From Bisporella sp. PMI_857 (lineage: Eukaryota; Ascomycota; Leotiomycetes; Helotiales; Helotiaceae), in contig JAJSPD010000067.1 of NCBI GenBank assembly GCA_021307315.1, positions 62,001-126,000 of the forward strand: a DNA stretch of 64,000 bases. The letters run 5' to 3'. Both the position numbers and the translations under genes were made by a program. The notes below the pieces were generated by a model. That model was not told the DNA's origin, made no database searches, and worked only from the letters and a program-made list of their open reading frames with translations. Shown here one piece after another: positions 21,464 to 31,537 of the stretch; within the stretch, counting starts at the first letter, position 1, and every line of letters starts with the position of its first letter.

Positions 21464-24091
21464 ATGTTCATGTACAGTTCCAGTTCCGATGATGATTCGA
21501 GACGACGAGGCCGTCCGAATCCACCACCACCGCCACTACCTCCGCATCCTTCTCTCCCAAACAACAACAACAAGAAGACGAAGCGATACCCCCCGCAGGA
21601 GACCATCAACAAGATATGGCAGCGATTCTCAGTCCCACAATTCAGCAAAGCGACAACGATTCTGCCATCTGCCCCGCCTACCTCGTCCGACCCCTCTAAA
21701 CTAACACAATCGAGACCCACGCAGAACAACCTTCTTGTATCGGAGGACTTCCAGCGGGCTGTGCAAGAATGTCGGACCAAGGTACAGAAACTCATAAAAG
21801 AATGTAAGAGGGTAAATATGCGATATCGAGATCCAAGTTTCGATATTGACTGGGACCTGAAGTTGGAGAAAGGATACTGTCTCAATGGCTTGATTGGTGG
21901 CAGATTTGAGTTGAACAGCAATAATTTGTCCAATTGGAGTTCGCAGGTACCGAAAGCTGTGAAAAGGGTACATGAGATCTTCGAGAAACCTACATTTTTG
22001 GGAGGGAAAAACGTTCCGGCAGATGTCAAGCTGGGAAATCTTGGAGACTGCTGGTTGATGGCAAGCCTGACGGCATTGGTGAACATAGAGTTTGGGATAG
22101 AGAGGATCTGTGTGGTGTATGATACCAAAATCGGTATATATGGTTTCGTCTTTCACCGAGATGGAGAATGGATCATATCTATCGTTGATGATAAGCTGTA
22201 TCTTAAATCTCCTGATTGGGACTCTCCATCCGTACAGCGTCATTTACTGGAGCAGATTGATAGGGAAGACGTTGAGAAAAAGTACCGGAAGACCTACCAA
22301 ACTGGATCTCAGGCTCTGTTTTTCGCGCATTGCAAAGATCCGAACGAGACTTGGCTGCCGCTCCTAGAGAAAGCATACGCCAAAGCACATGGTGACTATG
22401 CAGCTCTCGGCGGTGGTTGGGTTGGTGAAGGGCTTGAAGACCTTACTGGAGGAGTAACTACTGAATTGCTGACATCTGATATCCTGGATACTGATGAATT
22501 TTGGAAGAATGAAATCATGAAAGTCAACAAGGAATTTCTCTTTGGCTGCTCTACTGGGCTTCTCGATGGAAGGTATGGTACCAGGGATGGATTTTCTGAC
22601 GGTCATGCGTATGTTATTATAGAAGCACGAGAGCTCTCAACTGGCCAACGGCTGCTGAAGCTTCGAAATCCATGGGGTAAAAGCAAGAAAGGTAACTGGG
22701 AAGGTTCATGGTCTGATGGCAGTAAGGAATTTACACCAGAGGCGCAACTTGAACTAAATCATAAGTTTGGAAATGATGGTGCATTTTGGATATCATTTGA
22801 AGACCTTCTTCACAAGTATCAACATTTGGACCGAACACGACTCTTTATGGATTCTCCAGACTGGCGCATCACCCAGAAGTGGATCAGCGCGGAAGTTCCA
22901 TGGCTTCCTCAATTCAAACAAAGATTCAGAATAGCTTTGACAAAAGAATCACCTGTGGTCTTGGTCCTAAGTCAACTTGATGACAGATATTTTGACGGAC
23001 TTCAAGGTCAGTACAGCTTTCGCCTACAATTCCGACTGCATGACGTCGATTCTCCAGGAGAGGAGGATTATATTGTGCGAAGCCATGGAAACTATCTTAT
23101 GGAAAGAAGTGTTGCCACAGAACTGCAGAGCCTGCCAGCAGGTACCTATTCAGTGTTTGTTCAGGTCACAGCACATCGTGACACAAAGGATCCTTCTGTT
23201 GAGGACGTTGTAAAAGCACAGTTAAGGAGAAAGGTTGACAATGACAAACTTGCTCAAGTTGGTGCCATGTATGATCTGGCTCACAGCAAGGCTGCTGCAC
23301 ATCTGGAAGCCAAGTGTGCAGCTCGAAAAGCCAAAGATAAAGCTAAAGCTCGAGAAGCTAGGATCGCTACACAGAGGAAGAACTGGGAAAAAAGACATCT
23401 TACTCGAGAAATTCTGCGCAAGCAAGACAAAAAGAACCAAGCGAAGCAGGAGGCCAAGGAACCTGAGAAAGAGGCGGAAGATATGGGGAAAGAGGCAAAG
23501 AAGCTAAGGGACCAAGCTGTGCAAACTGAAGAAGTCAAGCAAGTATTTCCGGCGAAGGAAGACAAAGGCATTCAGACCGAAGAGCCTTCACAGCTCGCGA
23601 ACGCAACGAGCTCAGATGTGAAGCCAGCTAATGACAGAGATAAAGCTGTACAGACCGAGAACCTCTCATCTTCGTCCACCATGTCCCAGACTACTCCAGA
23701 GATACCCAACTCCAACCTCGTCGCAACTTCACCACGGCATTTTAACTGCTACCCGGCACCAACTCCTCCATACAACTGCCGCAGTTCCGCCTCTCGGCGC
23801 CGCTATTCCCGTTGTTCCCCATCTCCACCGTCAGAACAATACCTCGTGATCAACGGCGAGTCCAGCGCAAGTCCCATTTCTGACTTCGACGATTTCTACA
23901 GTGACGATGACCTTACACTAAATCCAAGACCCATCGATGGGGGACCAAGTCAGCAGCAGAAGGCTTACAAGAAAAATAAGGATGACGAAGATGATAATGA
24001 GCCTGAGCCTTGGAATGCTGTGTGTATTATTGGATTTAAGATTTACAATAAGGACCAGGGCTTGGAGGCGATGGTATATGACGAGGAATAA
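21464..24091 (+). CDS. calpain-like cysteine protease
   Basis: The product is a calcium-type intracellular cysteine protease of the calpain (C2) family. The single-exon ORF of 875 residues starts at an ATG; a polyproline segment follows. The catalytic triad is complete: Cys196 in LGNLGDCWLMAS, His381 in SDGHAYVI and Asn402 in RNPWGK. A beta-rich region about residues 470-575 resembles calpain domain III. After it comes a basic, alanine-rich helical stretch (about 590-690) and a disordered tail with three QTE motifs (AVQTEE, GIQTEE, AVQTEN). The tail ends in an acidic serine/proline region. Fungal genomes carry several such calpains besides the PalB/RIM13 pH-response enzyme. This one lacks PalB-specific features that I could recognise, so its pathway is open. 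Confidence 0.85.
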   Translation: MFMYSSSSDDDSRRRGRPNPPPPPLPPHPSLPNNNNKKTKRYPPQETINKIWQRFSVPQFSKATTILPSAPPTSSDPSKLTQSRPTQNNLLVSEDFQRAVQECRTKVQKLIKECKRVNMRYRDPSFDIDWDLKLEKGYCLNGLIGGRFELNSNNLSNWSSQVPKAVKRVHEIFEKPTFLGGKNVPADVKLGNLGDCWLMASLTALVNIEFGIERICVVYDTKIGIYGFVFHRDGEWIISIVDDKLYLKSPDWDSPSVQRHLLEQIDREDVEKKYRKTYQTGSQALFFAHCKDPNETWLPLLEKAYAKAHGDYAALGGGWVGEGLEDLTGGVTTELLTSDILDTDEFWKNEIMKVNKEFLFGCSTGLLDGRYGTRDGFSDGHAYVIIEARELSTGQRLLKLRNPWGKSKKGNWEGSWSDGSKEFTPEAQLELNHKFGNDGAFWISFEDLLHKYQHLDRTRLFMDSPDWRITQKWISAEVPWLPQFKQRFRIALTKESPVVLVLSQLDDRYFDGLQGQYSFRLQFRLHDVDSPGEEDYIVRSHGNYLMERSVATELQSLPAGTYSVFVQVTAHRDTKDPSVEDVVKAQLRRKVDNDKLAQVGAMYDLAHSKAAAHLEAKCAARKAKDKAKAREARIATQRKNWEKRHLTREILRKQDKKNQAKQEAKEPEKEAEDMGKEAKKLRDQAVQTEEVKQVFPAKEDKGIQTEEPSQLANATSSDVKPANDRDKAVQTENLSSSSTMSQTTPEIPNSNLVATSPRHFNCYPAPTPPYNCRSSASRRRYSRCSPSPPSEQYLVINGESSASPISDFDDFYSDDDLTLNPRPIDGGPSQQQKAYKKNKDDEDDNEPEPWNAVCIIGFKIYNKDQGLEAMVYDEE

Positions 24092-24633
24092 AGGTATTAG
24101 AAGCTGAAGATGGAGGAGGGCACGAATGGGGGGCGTCAAAGATGATGAGAATCCAAGAGACACGAAGGATAAGTTGGATTCGATTGAGGAATTAGTTAAT
24201 GATGGGTTTTTGACGGTGGGTTGAAAATGTTGCGAGGGTTGAGACGATCGCGTCGATATCTTTGAATGCAGAAAGGAGAGACTTCTTGGAGTAGTCGGTT
24301 CGGTGGACTATGCCGGATTCTGGGAAGATGCCGGAGGAAGCCTTGCGAGTTAAGACTGAGACGGAGAAATTTGATGCGAGGAGGGTGGAGACGATGTGTG
24401 ATCCTATGCAGCTTTATATTCTAGGCACTCATCGCTTTGCCTCCAATGACAATCACAATGACAAGATGCGCATAGAAAATAAATCAATTGAGGAAGATTA
24501 CAGCTTGTGTCAAGGACGCGAAAGTGTGACTGCAAAACTCGCTGCTTGTTGGAAGGATGAACTGGACCCTTTTCTGACTCTTTTATGATTGGATTGAAGA
24601 CGCTGTTTGTTTACCTTCTCCACTATGCGTTGC
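24092..24633. other. no gene recognised
   Basis: The 92-residue plus-strand ORF at 24310-24588 has no recognisable motif and may be chance. Confidence 0.4.
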
Positions 24634-25180
24634 TCAATTCTGGAAGTCCGAAATCCATTTCTTGATCCAACTACAGACGTCTACTATAAGCCATCTCTCG
24701 ACCTTCTCACACTTTCCTTTGAGAGAAGCTTGTCTTCTTGATCTGGTCATTAGATGCGAGATAACGCAGGATTCGGCCGTTGGAACGTCAGTTGCGGAGC
24801 TTGTGAATGGGTATTTCATCTCGCCTAAGTGCTCGGGAGCAGCTTTGGTCTTTTCGGCTAGTATAGCTATACTTAGGAGCTCTTTGCTCACATTGATAGC
24901 TTCGAATAGTCCGAGATCGCATCCAATGCATACTATCGCAATTTGAGCTTGCTTCATGTTTGGTCGATTAGTCTTTGACGTACAGCAAATTGGATCTATC
25001 TGGACACTCACCAGTGAACCGAGATGGAATGGGGTGTCATTTGGAGTCTCAATAGAATATGCAGTCTACGCAAAGAGTCTATCAGCTCTGCGACCTGTTT
25101 CATCTGCACTTTTGGCCAGGTTCTGGACGTGCGCAACGAAGACTTCCCAGTGTGGCCAATAGTTTATCAGATTTATCAGT
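24634..25180 (-). pseudogene. O-methyltransferase N-terminal relic
   Basis: Two exons of a plant/fungal-type SAM-dependent O-methyltransferase dimerisation domain are visible on the minus strand. Exon 1 (about 25180-25012) reads AHVQNLAKSADETGR and later YSIETPND, but is broken by TAG at 25066-25068. The intron at 24952-25011 (GTGAGT...TGAAG) joins in frame to exon 2, which reads IGCDLGLFEAINVSKE, then AEKTKAAPEHLG. After that the resemblance ends and the catalytic methyltransferase domain is missing. The dead copy would once have methylated a secondary metabolite, judging only from the family. The assignment rests on pattern recognition of the dimerisation domain. Confidence 0.55.
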
Positions 25181-25305
25181 TCGGTCCAGTCCAGTTCAGC
25201 CCAGTTTGAGGTTTCACAGTGCGACAACTGTGTCCGCGGACATATCTTCGCACCTTCTCAGTTCGTGTTCTGATTGAGAAGTGCGAAATATGTCTCATGC
25301 TGGTC

Positions 25306-27711
25306 TTAGCCATATATAAGCTTCATCAGCTCTGCTCTGGCTTGATTTATCTCTGACTGGGTTGCTCTAGTGCCCGTTTCAAAGTCCATCTGTATCTTTC
25401 TTCCACCCTCTTGAGGCGGCCAAAGCTTCCGTTTTCTGTTTGGAGATAACACACCGAGGACCTTTCGAGAAGGTAAGAATCCTGCTCGCTCAAAGTCTAT
25501 CCAAGCAACTCTTGATTCACCTGGATACACAAGTACGTTCCTTGTTGCAGGATCCTTCTGCAATATCCCGAGCTCATGTATAGCCTGTAGACCTTGAATC
25601 GCTTGCTTTATGACATCCTTAGAGATAGGTGATTGTATCTGATATCCCGCAAAACTGAGGAACATCATCCGGACGATACCCACAGCTCCGGCATAGTATA
25701 AGGGTCCTGGAACTGTCGTCTCTCCCAGATGAACCGGAATATATTTTCCTTGAATGGGTTGGAGACGCTGGTAGACTATAGATTCATGTCTCAAATCTTC
25801 CGCACACTCAACTCCGGTGCCTTTCGCGACAAATGTATAATGGTATCGAGGCAATTGAATCTTAAATAATGCCCCCCTAGCTCCATGGACATTCATTTCC
25901 TGGCAACAGTCAAGCTGATCCTCCAACATTTTACGGATGGCTCCTATGAAGGTTGATTTGTTGAGTTTGTGCGAGTCTGCCCCATGTTTCTTAACATTTG
26001 GACATGATCGGTCAAGCTGGCCATCCGTTACCAAGCCCAGGAGACAATTTGAAGTACAAAAGGCGCCGAGGGTCCTCCTGCGACCGGTACCATTATACAC
26101 CGTCTCCTTTTTCGAGACTCGAGAACCACGAGGGCTCAGTCCGGTCGACCGAGATTGGGAGCGGCCGGAACTTGATGATGGCTCTCGTCTGCTTGGGGTA
26201 TCTGGGCCATGATCTGGATCTTCCTCGTCATTACTAGAACTCGATGTAGCTGAAGGACAAGCTTCTGAACTCTGTGTCTTTTTACGAAGTCGGAAACCTA
26301 TTGGAGACCGGATGACGTCTCCCACAACATTGGGGGATGGCTGATATTCCGAGGACGGCACTTCATCCATCGCGATGGCCTCCTCAGCATCCTTAACTAT
26401 GATAGCCCACGTCTTAAGTTGACCGAGAGCGTTCTTGGTCCATTGTGCGCCTCGCGGAGGCGTTCGCAGTGCACGGAGCGTAAATGCAACAGCCTGGCCA
26501 ACTGCAGTCAGATGCAATCGATTCGGATGCTCGCTGTCCTCATCCCACCCCGTTGACAAACCCACATCTCCTTTAGGAACCGAAAGCGCATAATATACCG
26601 TTGATGGATCGTCTGGGATGCGCAGAAAGATCGTTGCTTCTCCCGTATAAATTTGACCATATTCCAAACCAGCCTTGACCATATACGAGAAGCCTTGCGT
26701 AATCACCGCGGCGACCAGACGACGGCAGCGGACTGCCACGCTCTCGTTGTCGCATTGCTCCACCACCTCGTTCAAATCCATCTCTCCGAGCCCCTCATTG
26801 ATATGAGCCAAGGTCAATTTATGCGGCGCTTTATATTCTATTGTCAACGCTGCGACGCGATGCTCCATCTCCCCATCTCTACCCGATATGTTGTAAACAC
26901 AAAACTGGTCTGCCCGCGGACGGGATGGGTGCATTGATGATGTAGCGACAGTCTGATTACTGCCCGCACTAGTTTGGAGGCGTTTAGAGCGTCGTGGGCC
27001 TGCAGAGATACTGAGTGATTGAATTCCTTCTGCTGCTCGATCAGGACTAAGAGTGTTGCTATGATTCTCGAACCTGATAGAACCTCTGAGACCAAAGCGG
27101 GATCGCAATACGGTGTCTTCGTATAGGCGCTCAACGATCTGGGCAACCGGGTCTTCGACCGTGAAGCGAGCAAAGCTGTTGAGATCTAACTCAGACCCCA
27201 TCTGGCGCCGCCGAACTACCTCTCCTAATTCTTCGAGCGTGTGTAAAGAGGTGAAATGTCGTTCTAGCACAAATTCCGACTCCATCAAAGCATCCCATAT
27301 TCCTGCCTGCTGGTCGTGGAAATTTGGCCATGGCAAGATCCGATCGGGGCGCGGCTTATTCCCAGCATTGGCAGCATTACCCTGCGTAGACTGTGTACTG
27401 TCGGGCTGTATGGTGAGGCCGAGGTAGAGGTGGGTATGGCATGCATCGAGGAACTCAGGCAGGGTTGATTTTCCTGTTCTTCTCTCGTATGATTGTCGTT
27501 CTTCTTTGCGGAGTCGCTGCTCTTCTTCACGGAGTCGCTGCTCTTCTTCACGGCGTCGTCGCTCGTCTGCCTCGCGTCTTTGTGCTTCTTCACGGAGTCG
27601 CTGCTCTTCCTCACGGTGTCGTCGCTCTTCTACCTCGCGTCTTTGTGCTTCTTGCTCGCGGCGTTGTGCATTCTCAAGCTCTTTCCGAAGGTTTTCAAGT
27701 TCTGATGCCAT
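25306..27711 (-). CDS. large protein with nuclease-like and kinase-like regions
   Basis: The single-exon ORF encodes 801 residues. Residues 1-75 are a highly charged coiled coil made of repeated RREEEQRLREE-type units. The middle region includes RADQF (Asp268) and, 24 residues later, LTIEYKAP (Glu292, Lys294), which has the spacing of a PD-(D/E)XK nuclease core. A serine-rich linker (about 480-540) follows. The C-terminal 250 residues look like a protein-kinase-like fold: HELGILQKDPATRNVL (HRD-like Asp720, Asn725) and VAWIDFERAG (DFG-like Asp739). Fusions of restriction-like nucleases with kinase-like domains occur in eukaryotic Crinkler-type effector and conflict proteins, so a role in genome conflict or immunity is possible. 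That is inference; no specific substrate can be named. No break is seen. Confidence 0.65.
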   Translation of the reverse strand: MASELENLRKELENAQRREQEAQRREVEERRHREEEQRLREEAQRREADERRRREEEQRLREEEQRLRKEERQSYERRTGKSTLPEFLDACHTHLYLGLTIQPDSTQSTQGNAANAGNKPRPDRILPWPNFHDQQAGIWDALMESEFVLERHFTSLHTLEELGEVVRRRQMGSELDLNSFARFTVEDPVAQIVERLYEDTVLRSRFGLRGSIRFENHSNTLSPDRAAEGIQSLSISAGPRRSKRLQTSAGSNQTVATSSMHPSRPRADQFCVYNISGRDGEMEHRVAALTIEYKAPHKLTLAHINEGLGEMDLNEVVEQCDNESVAVRCRRLVAAVITQGFSYMVKAGLEYGQIYTGEATIFLRIPDDPSTVYYALSVPKGDVGLSTGWDEDSEHPNRLHLTAVGQAVAFTLRALRTPPRGAQWTKNALGQLKTWAIIVKDAEEAIAMDEVPSSEYQPSPNVVGDVIRSPIGFRLRKKTQSSEACPSATSSSSNDEEDPDHGPDTPSRREPSSSSGRSQSRSTGLSPRGSRVSKKETVYNGTGRRRTLGAFCTSNCLLGLVTDGQLDRSCPNVKKHGADSHKLNKSTFIGAIRKMLEDQLDCCQEMNVHGARGALFKIQLPRYHYTFVAKGTGVECAEDLRHESIVYQRLQPIQGKYIPVHLGETTVPGPLYYAGAVGIVRMMFLSFAGYQIQSPISKDVIKQAIQGLQAIHELGILQKDPATRNVLVYPGESRVAWIDFERAGFLPSRKVLGVLSPNRKRKLWPPQEGGRKIQMDFETGTRATQSEINQARAELMKLIYG

Positions 27712-28554
27712 CCTCTGAAGTAAACTGGTCCATGCAGAATATTGTTATTGTAATTTTTTTATGAATAAGGTACACTTGTTCATTTCGTGTTATTAATTAT
27801 AAGGCATGAAAGTGCATTGCCATGTGTTGCCTTGTTTACAAAGGTAGACAAGAGGCAAAATAATTTGTTGAGGCCTGAGGCAATAATGATGTGGTACTCG
27901 TACCCTGGAAACAAACACCACATGCACGAGAACAGAACTTTTGCAATCACACAACAAAATCCATATCTAACCGCTCTATTTCCTCAATTGATCTACGTGC
28001 ACGTTACATACCTCAGTCAATACCTTAGTGAGATAATCCTGCGTATCGAATCTGCAAATGAGCAGCCAATACCAACTTCCTTTGTTGGAACCAATGACCC
28101 CTGCATAGTCCTCACCAACGTAACTGGGTTACGTCAGTTTCGCTTCGAGCAAGGTAGCAGAAGGCTTTGAACTTCATATGGACACGAGAGGCAAACAAAC
28201 ATTGTAAGACGTTCTCTTGGCATGGAAAACCTCCACAGATCCTGGGAGAGAGACGTGGGAAGTGAGGAGGGGGTTAAGGAACAAGGATGGACTTGATGGG
28301 GAATCTTAAACAATACTTGCAGGAAGGCAGCACATTTTATAGTTTTCACGGTACTCCTCAGGCAATATAGAGCAAGAATAACTTAGAGAACATGAGAGAA
28401 CTGAATTCTTTGGGTATCACAGGACGGGGAGAGGGTCGGTGGAGCCGATCTCGCCCAAATTTTCCCCTTCAATTTGCACATAACCTTACAGCAACAGCGT
28501 TGGACAGTGAGGAGCTAAGCACATACTCGGCAATGGACCATTTGCCCACTTACC

Positions 28555-28810
28555 AACTAAGTAGGTCATCAACTGAAGTAGGTCATCACGTCCGCACTGA
28601 CATTAAGATTCGACCCTAACTGTGGCAGGTCATCAATGGGAGATGTCATTAATTCCAGGTCATTAACTGGAGGAGGTCAACTGAAGACCGCCAACTGGGC
28701 GTGGACATCATTTGCGGTCCAAATAAAACTTAACTAGGGAAGGTCGCATCTGTACTGACATTGAGAGCTCATTTCACGGATGGTCATCCATTTTCAGACC
28801 TACCGAGATC
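28555..28810 (+). repeat. degenerate repeats of an AGGTCATCAACTG-type motif
   Basis: Related motifs (GTAGGTCATCAACTGAAG, CAGGTCATCAATGGGAG, CCAGGTCATTAACTGGAG) recur at irregular spacing, with GTCCGCACTGACATTAA also repeated. It looks like an eroded minisatellite. Confidence 0.5.
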
Positions 28811-29029
28811 ATCGTGTCCGCGCTGACATTAAAGTTAAGTCAATACCACCACTGGTGATACCGTCCGCACAATGGAGCCAGCATGCCGGTAGTAATCTTA
28901 GGCCTTTGCCATATCCAGTGATGACAATGGAAGCCCTATCAGTAGCTACCCAAGCATTGTCCTCTTCGTTCCCATCGCCAGCTCCGACATGACCCTGCTA
29001 CAAGAGTTGTGAGACCACCTGCCAAAATT

Positions 29030-29190
29030 CCTGCAAGATTTGCGGACAAGCATAATTTCACCGCTAGTGTTGCGGACGGCGTATTACCCTTGCCAGAGTT
29101 GCGGACAGCATATTCCCCTAGTAGGGTTCCTGCAAGAGTCGCGGACAGCATATTATCCCTGCAAAGAGTTGCGGACGGCATATTACATAT
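29030..29190 (+). repeat. eroded minisatellite with GTTGCGGACRGCATATTA units
   Basis: About five units of roughly 30-40 bases share TTGCGGAC followed by a GCATATTA-like block and CCTGCAAGA. The units vary in length. Confidence 0.7.
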
Positions 29191-30272
29191 TACTGACATA
29201 TGAGCGAATACTACAGTAGAGAGAAAGAGAGGAAGGGAGAAGGAATCCACTCTGCAACTCTTAACCCCTGAGCCAATGGCTACCATGTGACCAACACTGC
29301 TCGACTCAGTGGCTGAAACCTCCGTCCTCTTGCCCAATCTGGTTCAGAACCGTAAGAATTGCAAAAAAACGGGCTGTAAGAATAGCAGTTTTACCGAGCC
29401 TGGTGCAAAACGTATTACTCTAAATGGCTTAGTTTCATTATCCTTTATGTCGTCTGCTTTCGCAGCTGACCACGTGATTATTCATTCCTAAGCTGTGCCG
29501 CGGGTGGTTGTCACTTCACCAAGTTGGCCAAATGCCATTACAGTATCAGGAAAACCATGTCATGGTCCCGAACCTTGCTCATCCCCCCCCGCCTCTAATT
29601 GTCGCTGTGCCTCTCGAGCTCCTTCGCTTTTGATGACATGCAGAATTCGAAGTGGTACAGATATGATAAGCGCTTTTTCTTGAGCCACCATACTCTCCCA
29701 AAGGATGACATGAAGTTACTCTTCACTTCCGCCGGAACTATCCAAATGCAATTGGCCATATTCAAGCAATGGCAATATGAACCTAAACCAGTTGCCACTT
29801 ATACGCTATTTCCTATTGCCTAGCATAGATGGGTCTAGAATAGAGGTCCAATTGTAAAGTCATCATCAGTCTCCACTCTTCACACTTGGTCAGCACGAAG
29901 ATTGTACGCTCTGCAGTTCCATATTTAAATTTGGGTGCGCCTGAATCAATTTCTTGATGACCTGCATATCCGGTGCAGATTAATCGATCTAAAGGTCCGC
30001 ACCTCAGCATTGGAGTGTGATCATGTACAATATTTGTGCTGACCACGTGCGAAACTCGGAGACCAGTGATGACTTTAAAATGGGGCAACGATGTCTCCGT
30101 AGCGGACGTGATGTGCGGACAGGGTACAGTATCTCTTCACACTTCTCTTATGGCAAAGCGTTCCTTGCACCATCACTCAAGCAAGGCCAGCTGACTTTCA
30201 CTTACGAACGTCGAGTCACCTGATCTTTGCCTACCAACAATAACAGCAGCAGCAACAACCGTAACGGACACC

Positions 30273-31537
30273 ATGAGAGCCTTGGTTCTGACCTCAAAGG
30301 ACCGGTCCGTCAGTGTTCAGGATATTCCGGTTCCGGTACCAGGCCCGAAGCAAATTCTCGTTCATGTTCAGGCTGTGGCCCTGAACCACGTGGATTTGGT
30401 TTACACTGTCAACCCCGTCGCCGCCCAGGAACGTCGCGTTGTAGGGAGCGATTTTGCTGGAGTGGTGACTCAGGTTAGTGCGGATCTTGTTGGACTTGCT
30501 GATCAGCGAGCCAAAATCGGGGCACGAGTCGCTGGCTTCGTGCAAGGTGGTAAGTAAAAAGAGATTATACAAATCGAATAAAATTCTCCTCTTCGTTTCT
30601 CAATAAGCCTGCTGCTAATTCAGAATCTCATGTAGCTTGCTCTATCAATGACCGTCCGGGCGCATTCGCCGAGCATATTGCAGTTGACTTTGATCTGACC
30701 TGGAATGTTCCTACTAGCATCTCTTTCGAAGCTGCCGCTACAATCAGCATGTGCGGCCTCACCGCCGCACAGGGTGTTTTTGACCGACTACAACTCCCTT
30801 GTCCTTTCCACCAGACTGGGAGCTTCGACTGGCTCAACTTTGCAGAAGGTGAGCCCGTAAATGTCTTCATCTACGGCGCCACGTCGTCCCTCGGGCTCTT
30901 CGCTGCCCAGCTGGTCAGACTGGCAGAGCAGACTTCCGGAACAAATATTCGGCTGATTGGAGCAGCCAGCGCATCGAAACATGCCATGTTACTGGAGGCA
31001 CCGTATAAGTATGACCTACTGGTGGATTATCGAGATTCAGACTGGCCCGGAAAAGTCCGAGAGGCGGCTGGGGCGAGGGGTGGGGTTCAGTATGCCCTCG
31101 ACGCCTTTTCCCAGGGACCGTCAGTTCAACTGACTGAGAGCACATTTGGACCGCAAGGCAGGTTTGCAGTGTTCCGAAGCCCAGTTGTTGGGAAGTTTGA
31201 TATCTCGAAACTGAAGATCAAACCAATCATTGGCGCGGTGTGGGAAGCCCTAGGGGTCGAAATCGGATATCAAGGTAAGAAAGGGTCTCTTGTAAACTTG
31301 GTAGTGCCGGCCATTATTAACAATCTCGACGCAGGCGTTACTCTGCCGGCTAATCCTAAAGCACACACATTCGCAAAAGAATTCTTTGATTATCTCGGTT
31401 CGGAGGCTTCGTCAGGACGAGCCAAGCTGGTACCTAATCCGGTTCGCCATATGCCAGGTGGCCTTGAGAAGATCGTGTTGGAGGGATTTGCACTTCTTGG
31501 GTCGAACATTGCTTCGGACAAGTCTTCGGAGAGCTAG
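30273..31537 (+). CDS. MDR-family (zinc-type) dehydrogenase / enoyl reductase-like
   Basis: The protein belongs to the medium-chain dehydrogenase/reductase superfamily and resembles fungal ToxD/LovC-type NADPH enoyl reductases, which reduce double bonds and sometimes act in trans with polyketide synthases. Exons are 30273-30549 and 30636-31537 with an 86-base intron (GTAAGT...ATGTAG); the frame joins, giving 392 residues, normal for the family. The N-terminal GroES-like domain includes RALVLTSKDRSVSVQDIPVP and the Rossmann nucleotide-binding core includes VFIYGATSSLGLFAAQL. An alternative acceptor 12 bases upstream would insert four residues. No neighbouring polyketide gene is visible, so a cluster role cannot be claimed. 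Confidence 0.82.

Larger units (their letters stand above)
27712..30272. other. 2.5 kb intergenic region with degenerate repeats
   Basis: No credible gene is present. Two repeat fields, around AGGTCATCAACTG and around GTTGCGGAC, are listed separately. Confidence 0.5.

Noticed and set aside
27441..27764. Serine/arginine- and leucine-rich plus-strand ORFs
   Set aside because: They are antisense to the repeated coiled-coil coding region of the gene at 25306-27711.
27787..28170. 127-residue plus-strand ORF
   Set aside because: It has no recognisable motif and lies in a repeat-rich, gene-poor stretch, so chance is the best explanation.
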